From NCBI GenBank assembly GCA_964354365.1, contig CAYGZM010000155.1, positions 1 through 8,868 of the forward strand: a stretch of 8,868 nucleotides of DNA, written 5' to 3'. Source of the DNA: CAYGZM01 sp964354365 (GTDB lineage: Bacteria; Planctomycetota; Phycisphaerae; Sedimentisphaerales; Anaerobacaceae). The notes under the pieces were generated by a model that made no database searches, was not told the DNA's origin, and saw only the letters and a list, made by a program, of their open reading frames with translations. The translations under genes and the position numbers were made by a program. Shown here piece by piece: positions 1 through 6,064 of the stretch. Position 1 is the first letter of the stretch. Every line of letters begins with the position of its first letter.

Positions 1-1
1 T

Positions 2-37
2 GTTGGCATTGGTCGGATCGCATGGGTATCATATTGA
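2..37 (+). CDS. Possible C-terminal end of an upstream gene
   Basis: An open frame enters from the left edge and reads VGIGRIAWVSY before a TGA at 35-37. The stop lies 30 bases before the next start codon, which matches the 26-27-base gaps seen between genes later in the window, so it could be the tail of the preceding operon gene. Eleven codons are far too few to assign a family. The other two forward frames are also open at the edge, and run into the next gene in the wrong frame, so this is only the most operon-like reading. Confidence 0.3.
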   Translation, partial: VGIGRIAWVSY

Positions 38-54
38 TCGACGCTTGGTTAATA

Positions 55-61
55 AAAGGAG
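55..61 (+). promoter_or_regulatory. Ribosome binding site for the GH20-like gene
   Basis: AAAGGAG ends six bases before the ATG at 68. This favours that ATG over the in-frame ATG at 77, which would be 15 bases away. Confidence 0.75.
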
Positions 62-67
62 CTGCAA

Positions 68-1738
68 ATGGCCGCAATGAAGAAATTCCTGATGCTGACA
101 TTTCTGCTGTCTTTGCCGGCTGCGCTGTGCCGGGCCAAAGACTATCCGTATCGCTGGGTTTATGTCTCGAGGTCTCTGCGGGCGGACAGCGACGTGGTCG
201 ACATTGAGGGGATAGTCAAGACCGCATCGAAGCACGGCCTGAATGGGATGGTGCTTGCGGCGGGGCTCGACAGTCTCGATAGGCAGCCGGGCGATTACTT
301 TGTCAGACTCGAGCAGGTAAAGCGAATTTGCGTCGAGCACAACGTTGAGATCATCCCCCTGATTTTCTCGGCGGGATACGGGGGGTCTATCCTCTCTCAC
401 GATAAGAACCTTGCGGCGGGGATTCCGGTTGTCGATGCTCTGTTCGTGGTCGAGAATGGCAAAGCTCATCCGGTCGCCGACCCATCCGTGGCGGTTGCAA
501 ATGGGGGCTTTGAGGAGTATGAAGGCAGCCGGTTGGCGGGGTACGGATTTCACGACAGGCCGGGCGAGGTCTCGTTCATAGACAAGGAGGTTCTCAAGAG
601 CGGCCGGGCGTCGCTGAGGTTCGAGAACTTCGGCAAGTATGAGCATGGGCACGCACGGGTGATGCAGGAGATCAAGGTCCGGCCAAACCGCTGCTATAGA
701 ATAAGCTGCTGGGTGAAGACGGACTCGCTCGAGCCGGGCGGGGCATTCCTGGTGCAGGTGCTGACCGCGGACGGGCGGAGCCTGGCGCCGTGGGACCCGG
801 CGGTCGCGTCCACCTCGGACTGGCGCAAAGTGGTTATGGGTTTCAACAGCCTCGATTACGAGATGGTTAGAATCTATCTCGGAGCCTGGGGCGGAAAGTC
901 GGGGCGGTTTTGGGTGGATGATCTTGGCGTCGAAGAGGTTGGGCTGCTTAACGTGTTGCGGCGCGATGGGACGCCGGTAACGGTCAGGGGCGAGAAGACG
1001 GGGACTATTTATGAGGAGGGCAGGGATTTCGCCGAGATAAAGGACCCATCACTCAACTTCAAATTCGATCACGACCCGCCGCCGATAAACATTTTGCCGG
1101 GCGGCGGAATCAAAGACGGTGAGCGGCTGCGGGTGAGCTACTATCACGGGATGGGGGTGAACCGGGGGCAGGTTACGATTTGTATGTCGGAGCCTAAGGT
1201 CTATGAGATTTGGGGCAAACAAGCTGAGCTGATTCACAAGCACCTCGCCCCCGATAGGTACCTTCTGAGTATGGACGAGGTAAGGGCGGGCGGGGCCTGC
1301 CGGGCCTGCAAAGACCGCAAAATGACGATGGCCCAGATATTGGGCGACTGCATCACGAGGCAGGCCGCAATGATCCGCAGGGTGAACCCGAAAGCGGAGG
1401 TCTGGACGTGGTCGGACATGCTCGACCCGAATCACAACGCCCACGGCGATTACTATCTTGTTGAGGGGGATTTCAGCGGCTCGTGGAATTACGTTCCAAA
1501 GGACCTGGGTATCGTTTGCTGGTATTACGAAAAGCGCAACGAGAGTCTGAAATTCTTCTCGTCTCTCGGGTTTGCGACGGTCGCCGGGGCTTACTACGAC
1601 GGCGATACGCTTGAGAACCCGAAGGGATGGATCGAGGCACTGGACCGCACGCCGGGCGCGCGCGGGATAATGTACACCACGTGGCAGAATAAGTACGAGC
1701 TGCTTGGGGCGTTCGGGGACCTCGTGAGCAGTCGATGA
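68..1738 (+). CDS. Exported GH20-like TIM-barrel glycosidase with inserted carbohydrate-binding-like domain
   Basis: Predicted 556-residue exported protein, probably acting on glycans outside the cytoplasm. Residues 1-23 form a Sec signal peptide (MKKFLMLTFLLSLPAA core, likely cleavage after CRA). Residues about 28-140 read like the first strands of a TIM barrel. Residues about 145-292, starting NGGFEE and ending near FWVDDL, look like a galactose-binding-fold (CBM4/9-like) beta-sandwich. The barrel seems to resume around residue 370 and contains LSMDEVR with an Asp403-Glu404 pair, which resembles the paired Asp-Glu used by GH20 beta-N-acetylhexosaminidases in substrate-assisted catalysis. 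A CRAC motif (Cys411, Cys414) follows directly. Family membership comes from remembered motifs; GH20 proper has a GGDE context that is absent here, so a GH20-related or GH84-related clade, or a non-catalytic relative, is possible. It lies 49 bases upstream of the DUF3795 gene. Confidence 0.7.
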   Translation: MAAMKKFLMLTFLLSLPAALCRAKDYPYRWVYVSRSLRADSDVVDIEGIVKTASKHGLNGMVLAAGLDSLDRQPGDYFVRLEQVKRICVEHNVEIIPLIFSAGYGGSILSHDKNLAAGIPVVDALFVVENGKAHPVADPSVAVANGGFEEYEGSRLAGYGFHDRPGEVSFIDKEVLKSGRASLRFENFGKYEHGHARVMQEIKVRPNRCYRISCWVKTDSLEPGGAFLVQVLTADGRSLAPWDPAVASTSDWRKVVMGFNSLDYEMVRIYLGAWGGKSGRFWVDDLGVEEVGLLNVLRRDGTPVTVRGEKTGTIYEEGRDFAEIKDPSLNFKFDHDPPPINILPGGGIKDGERLRVSYYHGMGVNRGQVTICMSEPKVYEIWGKQAELIHKHLAPDRYLLSMDEVRAGGACRACKDRKMTMAQILGDCITRQAAMIRRVNPKAEVWTWSDMLDPNHNAHGDYYLVEGDFSGSWNYVPKDLGIVCWYYEKRNESLKFFSSLGFATVAGAYYDGDTLENPKGWIEALDRTPGARGIMYTTWQNKYELLGAFGDLVSSR

Positions 1739-1775
1739 TGCAGGGGCGTGCAAGATAGTAATATGTTGTGTGGGC

Positions 1776-1780
1776 AAGGA
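1776..1780 (+). promoter_or_regulatory. Ribosome binding site setting the DUF3795 start
   Basis: AAGGA lies seven bases before the ATG at 1788. An in-frame GTG at 1770 would put this site inside the coding region and has no comparable site of its own, so 1788 is the better start. Confidence 0.65.
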
Positions 1781-1787
1781 TAATACG

Positions 1788-2171
1788 ATGAAGGAGTCGC
1801 AATACGGCGCGTGTGGTCTTTTTTGCGGGGCGTGTGGGGCGCCGGACTGCGGCGGCTGTCGGAGCGACTTTATAGATGAATGGGTGGAGAAATGCCGGTT
1901 CAGGACTTGTGCCAGAGAGAAAGGTATTGATTTCTGCTGCTTCTGCAGCGAATGCCCGTGCACGAAGTTGCACGCGTTTATGAATGATGAATGGCCCCAC
2001 CACCGGACGATTGAGGCGAATCTTGAGTACATTAAGAGACAGGGCGCCGAAAAGTGGCTGGAGGCTCAGAAGAGAGAATGGTCCTGCACGAATTGCGGCG
2101 CGCGGATACAATGGTATCAGAAGCTGTGCAGTTGCGGGCAGGAGCTCAAAGCGTGGGATCTGCCCGGGTGA
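1788..2171 (+). CDS. Small cysteine-rich DUF3795 protein
   Basis: A 127-residue soluble protein with 16 cysteines and no signal peptide. The N-terminal half has the CG-LFCGAC-x4-C-GGC pattern (Cys9, 13, 16, 21, 24) followed by Cys36, Cys41 and a dense CCFCSECPC block at 50-58, as in the DUF3795 family common in anaerobic bacteria and archaea. The C-terminus adds a zinc-ribbon-like pair, CTNC (100-103) and CSC (114-116); the second knuckle is CxC rather than CxxC. Metal or iron-sulfur binding is likely, but no biochemical role is established for the family as far as I know. It is the only clearly cytoplasmic protein among exported carbohydrate enzymes, so it may be a passenger in the cluster rather than a pathway member. 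Confidence 0.85.
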   Translation: MKESQYGACGLFCGACGAPDCGGCRSDFIDEWVEKCRFRTCAREKGIDFCCFCSECPCTKLHAFMNDEWPHHRTIEANLEYIKRQGAEKWLEAQKREWSCTNCGARIQWYQKLCSCGQELKAWDLPG

Positions 2172-2225
2172 GATGCGGAAGCATTATTGTGTCGGTCCGC
2201 TGAGAACAAGGAGTAATTCTTTCTG

Positions 2226-2231
2226 AAGGAG
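2226..2231 (+). promoter_or_regulatory. Ribosome binding site for the double-DUF1080 gene
   Basis: AAGGAG ends eight bases before the ATG at 2240. A second AAGGAG just upstream (about 2209-2214) is too far away to serve this start. Confidence 0.7.
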
Positions 2232-2239
2232 TTGTCATT

Positions 2240-3568
2240 ATGAAGCGACGTGGCGTTCTTATCGTTATTGTGTGCACAATTTTCATCGGCGATGCAGTGG
2301 CCTTGCAGGGTGCGGCGGATGGTTTTACGCCTCTGTTCAACGGCAAGAATTTCGACGGCTGGGTGAATGTCAACTGCGCGCCGGAGACCTGGACGGTGAA
2401 GGATGGAATGGTCGTCTGCACCGGGATTCCGACGGGGGTGCTGCGGACCGAGAAAATGTATGAGAACTACATCCTCGAGCTGGAATGGCGGCATATCAAG
2501 GAGGGGGGCAACGCGGGTCTGTTTATCCACTCCGACCCGATCACCGCGCCGGGGCAGCCCTTCACGCGCTCAATCGAAGTGCAGATATTAGACGGGCGCA
2601 ATACGGAGAACTACACCAGTCACGGCGATGTATTTGCTATTCACGGCTCGACGATGAAGCCGGACAAGCCTCATCCGGGCGGCTGGATGAGGTCTCTTCC
2701 AAGCGAACAGAGGTGCAAGTCTGCGGGCCAGTGGAACCATTATCGGCTTGAAAGCCGCGACGGGAAGATCGATCTGTCGGTGAACGGCAAGGTCGTTACC
2801 CGCGCATCGGAGGCCAATCCGCGCAAGGGCTATATTTGTCTGGAGTCGGAAGGCAGCGAGGCGCATTTCCGCAACATCCGGATTCAGCAATTGCCCAGCT
2901 CCAATCCGCCGGCGGAGATGGTCGCAAAGAAAGATGAAGGCTACCACATTCTTTACAACGGGCTTGACCTTCGCGGCTGGAAAATGGTGGACGGTCACAA
3001 AGGACACTGGCAGGCCAAAGATTGGGTTCTCGATTATGACGGAAAGAGCGAGGCAGAAGGTGATAAGAACCTCTGGACAGAGAAGGAATTCGGGAACTTC
3101 ACGCTCATCGTTGACTGGCGTCTGCCGGGCGAGCGAGAGAGCAGAGACGTACCGGTAATCCTGCCGGATGGGAGCGAGGCGGTCGATGCGGACGGCAAAC
3201 CGCGGACCGCCACGATAAAGTACGCCGGCGACAGCGGGATTTACCTGCGGGGATCATCGAAGAGCCAGATCAATATCTGGAACTGGCCGGTCGGGTCGGG
3301 TGAAATATGGGGATACCGCACGGACAAAAATATGCCGGCGGAGGTGCGACGGGCCGCGACGCCGACGCTCAACGCAGATAATCCGGTCGGCCAATGGAAT
3401 CGATTCGAGATCACGGCGGTCGGCGATAAGGTGACGGTTGTGCTCAACGGCAAGACAGTTATCAAAGGAGCGAAGCTGCCGGATATGCCGCAAAAGGGTC
3501 CTATTGCGCTGCAGCATCACGGCGACCCGCTGCAGTTTGCCAACATCTATATCAAGGAGCTGAATTGA
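2240..3568 (+). CDS. Exported protein with two tandem DUF1080 (3-keto-glycoside-cleaving) domains
   Basis: A 442-residue exported protein. Residues 1 to about 21-26 are a signal peptide (VLIVIVCTIFIGDAVA core). Two DUF1080 (3-keto-disaccharide hydrolase, concanavalin-like beta-sandwich) domains follow. Domain 1 (about 28-218) opens with FTPLFNGKNFDGW, includes GLFIHSD and ends FRNIRIQQL. Domain 2 (about 234-442) opens with YHILYNGLDLRGW, includes SGIYLRGS and WNWPVGSGEIWGYR, and ends FANIYIKEL. Each has the closing WNxxxxxxxxGKxxxxxNGK pattern. Single-domain members are usually about 200-250 residues, so this is a duplication or fusion. DUF1080 proteins are linked to cleavage of glycosides oxidised at C3, and the two oxidoreductases immediately downstream would supply such a substrate. 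Which domain is catalytic cannot be read here. The next gene starts 27 bases on. Confidence 0.9.
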   Translation: MKRRGVLIVIVCTIFIGDAVALQGAADGFTPLFNGKNFDGWVNVNCAPETWTVKDGMVVCTGIPTGVLRTEKMYENYILELEWRHIKEGGNAGLFIHSDPITAPGQPFTRSIEVQILDGRNTENYTSHGDVFAIHGSTMKPDKPHPGGWMRSLPSEQRCKSAGQWNHYRLESRDGKIDLSVNGKVVTRASEANPRKGYICLESEGSEAHFRNIRIQQLPSSNPPAEMVAKKDEGYHILYNGLDLRGWKMVDGHKGHWQAKDWVLDYDGKSEAEGDKNLWTEKEFGNFTLIVDWRLPGERESRDVPVILPDGSEAVDADGKPRTATIKYAGDSGIYLRGSSKSQINIWNWPVGSGEIWGYRTDKNMPAEVRRAATPTLNADNPVGQWNRFEITAVGDKVTVVLNGKTVIKGAKLPDMPQKGPIALQHHGDPLQFANIYIKELN

Positions 3569-3582
3569 CATAAGGGCCTGGT

Positions 3583-3587
3583 AAGGA
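3583..3587 (+). promoter_or_regulatory. Ribosome binding site setting the GH109-like start
   Basis: AAGGA lies eight bases before the ATG at 3596 but only two before the in-frame GTG at 3590, so the ATG is preferred. Confidence 0.65.
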
Positions 3588-3595
3588 ACGTGATT

Positions 3596-4855
3596 ATGGC
3601 GCATAGAACGAAGGAATCAAAAGCGGGTTATTCACGGCGTGACTTTCTCAAGCGAAGCGGAGGCGCCCTTGCGGGGGCGATGCTGGTTCCGCAGGGCGTG
3701 CTGGCCGTCAACACGGCGCCGAAGAAGGTGCGGATAGGCGTGGTTGGCGGCGGGTTCGGTACGTCGTTTCAATGGCACGAGCACCCGGATTGCGTTGTGC
3801 AGGCGGTCAGCGACCTGCGCGAGGACAGGCGCAAGGGACTGATGCAGGTCTATAATTGTCCGAAGGCGTACAACTCGCTCGAAGAGCTTGTGCTCGCCAA
3901 AGACGTTGACGCCGTCGCCATATTTACCGACGGTCCGCTCCACGTCCAGCACACGGTCGAGGCGATGAAAAACGGCAAGGCTGTGATCTCGGCGGTCCCG
4001 GCGGCGTGGGGCACAATCGAGCAGGCGGACCTGCTGGCCGAGACGGTCAAGAAGTACGGGCTGACCTATATGATGGCTGAGACGGGGCACTATCAGCAGT
4101 CCACAATTTCGGCGAGGAAATTCTACGAGCAGGGCAAGTTCGGGTCGCTGTACTATTGCGAAGCGGAATATCAGCATCCCGGCCTGGAAGTGCTCTATTA
4201 CTGGGACGGCAAGCGGACGTGGCGGTACGGCGTTGCCCCGATGCACTACCCGACGCACTGCACCAGCCAGCTTGTCGGCGTCACCGGCGAGCGACTTACC
4301 GAAGTAGTCTGCCACGGCTGGGGCGACGATGACCCGGTATTGAAGGACAATGCTTACGGCAACCCGTTCTGGAATGAGTCGGCGATGTTCAGGACCGACC
4401 GGGGCAACGCGTTCCGCGTCAATATATGGTGGAAGGGCGCGCACCGAGGCTGCGAGCGGGCGCAGTGGATTGGCGATAAGATGAGCTTTTATGCAAGTCA
4501 CCCCAACGGCGTAGGCCCTGTTATTATCCGCAGCGGCGAGCAGATGGAAAAAGACGACGCCGGATTTGTCCGCAAGGCCCCGAACTTCGAGCAATATAAG
4601 CAGGTCGAGTGGTGGAAGACGGATATGCTGCCTGAGCCGCTGCGCCATAACAGCGGGCACGAAGGCTCGCACACCTTCCTGACGCATGAGTTCGTCGATG
4701 CCCTCGTCCACGACCGCCGGCCCGCCACAGACGTTTACGAGTCCCTGGCGTATGCCGTCCCGGGCATAGTTGCGCACCAGTCGGCTCTTAAAAAAGGCGA
4801 GCTTTTGAAGATTCCGCAGTACGGCCGCCCCGAGCGGGCGACGCGAAAAACCTGA
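3596..4855 (+). CDS. Tat-exported Gfo/Idh/MocA protein with GH109-like catalytic residues
   Basis: A 419-residue NAD(P)-dependent Gfo/Idh/MocA-family protein. The N-terminus has a twin-arginine signal, SRRDFLKR at 13-20, followed by a hydrophobic GGALAGAMLVP stretch, so it is probably exported folded with its cofactor bound. The Rossmann domain starts VRIGVVGGGFG (45-55). The usual EKP motif is replaced by AVP (133-135). Glu162, Tyr192 and His194 (YQH), and Tyr218 and His221 (YPTH) line up with the residues I recall as catalytic in the GH109 alpha-N-acetylgalactosaminidase NagA (Glu149, Tyr179, His181, Tyr225, His228): three of the four intervals between neighbours (30, 2 and 3 residues) are identical. 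GH109 enzymes cleave by transient NAD-dependent oxidation at C3. It may be a true glycosidase or a 3-dehydrogenase feeding the DUF1080 partner; the residue mapping is from memory. Confidence 0.85.
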   Translation: MAHRTKESKAGYSRRDFLKRSGGALAGAMLVPQGVLAVNTAPKKVRIGVVGGGFGTSFQWHEHPDCVVQAVSDLREDRRKGLMQVYNCPKAYNSLEELVLAKDVDAVAIFTDGPLHVQHTVEAMKNGKAVISAVPAAWGTIEQADLLAETVKKYGLTYMMAETGHYQQSTISARKFYEQGKFGSLYYCEAEYQHPGLEVLYYWDGKRTWRYGVAPMHYPTHCTSQLVGVTGERLTEVVCHGWGDDDPVLKDNAYGNPFWNESAMFRTDRGNAFRVNIWWKGAHRGCERAQWIGDKMSFYASHPNGVGPVIIRSGEQMEKDDAGFVRKAPNFEQYKQVEWWKTDMLPEPLRHNSGHEGSHTFLTHEFVDALVHDRRPATDVYESLAYAVPGIVAHQSALKKGELLKIPQYGRPERATRKT

Positions 4856-4868
4856 AACTTCTTTTGAT

Positions 4869-4875
4869 AGGAGGT
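4869..4875 (+). promoter_or_regulatory. Strong ribosome binding site setting the second oxidoreductase start
   Basis: AGGAGGT ends six bases before the ATG at 4882. It excludes the in-frame TTG at 4864, which lies upstream of the site. Confidence 0.85.
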
Positions 4876-4881
4876 CCAATT

Positions 4882-5898
4882 ATGCGATTGAATAGTCTAT
4901 GGGCGGTTTTGGCGGTTGCGTTGCTAACGGCGTCGTTAAGCGGGGCGGCAGAACAAAAAGTCTTTCGTATCGGTATAATCGGGCTTGACACCTCGCACGT
5001 CACCGCCTTTACACAAGCTATCAACAACCCGGCCAAGAACTACGGCTGCAAGGTGGTCGCGGGTTATCCGGGCGGGTCGCCGGATATCGATTCATCGCGT
5101 AATCGTGTCAAGGGGTACACCGAAGAGCTGCGCGACAAATACGGCGTCGAGATAGTCGATAGCATCGAAGATATGTGCAAGAAGGTTGATGGGGTGCTGT
5201 TAGAGAGCGTCGATGGCCGGCCTCATCTAAAGCAGGCAATACCCGTAATGAAGGCCGGCAAACCCTTATTCATCGACAAGCCTATGGCGGGTAATTTGGC
5301 GGACGTGATTGAGATATTCCGGCTGGCCAAAGAGAACAACGTGCCGTGCTGGTCGAGCTCGTCTTTGCGATTTGGCCCCGGCGTCATCAACGCCAGAAGC
5401 GACCCGAATATCGGCGGAGTGCTTGGGTGCGATGCGTACGGGCCGTGTTCGTTGGAGGAGCATCACCCGGACCTTTACTGGTACGGCGTGCACGGCGTCG
5501 AGATACTCTTTACGATTATGGGGCCGGGCTGCCGGACAGTCAGTCGCACGCAGACCCAGGATTTCGAATTGGTCGTGGGCGTATGGGAAGGCGGAAGAAT
5601 CGGCACTTTCAGGGGGCTGCGGAAGGGCAAGAGCGACTACGGCGCGACGGTCTTCGGCAGCAAGGCCGTAATGCCCGCCGGCCAGTACGCCGGGTATGGC
5701 CCTTTGATCGACGAAATCGTCAAGTTCTTTAAGACAGGCAAGCCGCCCGTGCCGCCGGAAGAAACGATAGAGATGTTTGCCTTTATGTCCGCCGCGGATG
5801 AATCCAAGGCGAAAGGCGGGGTCGCCGTTTCCATCGCGGAACTCATCGAAAAGGCCAAGCAGGACAATGAGCTTCGCCGTAAGACCCCGGAGAAGTGA
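4882..5898 (+). CDS. Sec-exported Gfo/Idh/MocA oxidoreductase of the GLDTSH type
   Basis: A 338-residue protein with a Sec-type signal peptide (residues 1 to about 22, LWAVLAVALLTASLSGAA). The Rossmann start reads FRIGIIGLDTSHV (28-40): Gly31 and Gly34 are present, but Asp36 sits where the next motif glycine is usually found. The catalytic-lysine motif is intact as DKP (132-134, Lys133), and SSLRFGPG and a Tyr201-x-x-His204 pair (YGVH) follow in the substrate-binding domain. The family oxidises or reduces sugar hydroxyls with NAD(P). Twenty-six bases separate it from the gene before, so it is co-expressed with the DUF1080 and GH109-like genes, and it most likely supplies or reverses C3 oxidation of a glycan. 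Substrate and direction are unknown. It is shorter than its neighbour and belongs to a different subfamily, so the pair is not a recent duplication. Confidence 0.85.
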   Translation: MRLNSLWAVLAVALLTASLSGAAEQKVFRIGIIGLDTSHVTAFTQAINNPAKNYGCKVVAGYPGGSPDIDSSRNRVKGYTEELRDKYGVEIVDSIEDMCKKVDGVLLESVDGRPHLKQAIPVMKAGKPLFIDKPMAGNLADVIEIFRLAKENNVPCWSSSSLRFGPGVINARSDPNIGGVLGCDAYGPCSLEEHHPDLYWYGVHGVEILFTIMGPGCRTVSRTQTQDFELVVGVWEGGRIGTFRGLRKGKSDYGATVFGSKAVMPAGQYAGYGPLIDEIVKFFKTGKPPVPPEETIEMFAFMSAADESKAKGGVAVSIAELIEKAKQDNELRRKTPEK

Positions 5899-5902
5899 GA
5901 CG

Positions 5903-6023
5903 CTGTAACAAAACCCAATTCGTTATTCCGAGTGCAGCCTTTGTCATTCCGAGCGCAGTCGAGGAATCTACTCGAATAGCACAGCGAAGCGGCGCCTCAT
6001 TTTGAAGTCAGGTTTTGTTACAG
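5903..6023. repeat. 121-bp MITE-like interspersed repeat with 13-bp terminal inverted repeats
   Basis: The ends CTGTAACAAAACC (5903-5915) and GGTTTTGTTACAG (6011-6023) are perfect inverted complements. Inside are two near-identical copies of ATTCCGAG(C/T)GCAG, at 5925-5937 and 5946-5958, 21 bases apart. The second continues as GTCGAGGAATCT, a string I recognise as a recurrent intergenic repeat in many environmental bacterial genomes, and its ATTCC and GGAAT (5963-5967) could pair as a short stem. No convincing target-site duplication flanks the ends. It contains no plausible gene. It could be a non-autonomous mobile element, or a structured RNA at the operon's 3' end. Confidence 0.65.
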
Positions 6024-6031
6024 GCTCTAAA
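6002..6031 (+). promoter_or_regulatory. Candidate sigma-70-like promoter for the GH129-like gene
   Basis: TTGAAG (6002-6007) is followed after 18 bases by TCTAAA (6026-6031), four matches of six at each element. The spacing fits, and the gene start lies 34 bases downstream. It would sit in the right end of the repeat element. This is a weak match found by eye in a GC-rich genome. Confidence 0.25.
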
Positions 6032-6051
6032 TCAAAACAGACGAATTGAAG

Positions 6052-6056
6052 AAGGA
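6052..6056 (+). promoter_or_regulatory. Ribosome binding site setting the GH129-like start
   Basis: AAGGA lies eight bases before the ATG at 6065. The in-frame ATG at 6056 overlaps this site and has no good site of its own. Confidence 0.6.
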
Positions 6057-6064
6057 TGGGCCAA

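Noticed and set aside
35..60. Promoter upstream of the GH20-like gene
   Set aside because: TTGATC at 35-40 has no -10-like hexamer at an acceptable distance, and the gene may simply continue an upstream operon.
1049..2032. A 327-codon minus-strand open frame across the first two genes
   Set aside because: It spans two well-supported + strand genes and their gap, its composition is low-complexity and rich in Arg, Pro and His, and no family is recognisable.
3632..4879. A 415-codon open frame on the minus strand opposite the GH109-like gene
   Set aside because: It is a mirror of the GC-rich codon usage of the + strand gene. Its translation has no recognisable domain, while the + strand has a Tat signal, a Rossmann motif and a ribosome binding site.
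5925..5967. CRISPR array
   Set aside because: Only two imperfect 13-base units with an 8-base gap occur; they belong to a known type of interspersed repeat and have no spacers or cas genes nearby.
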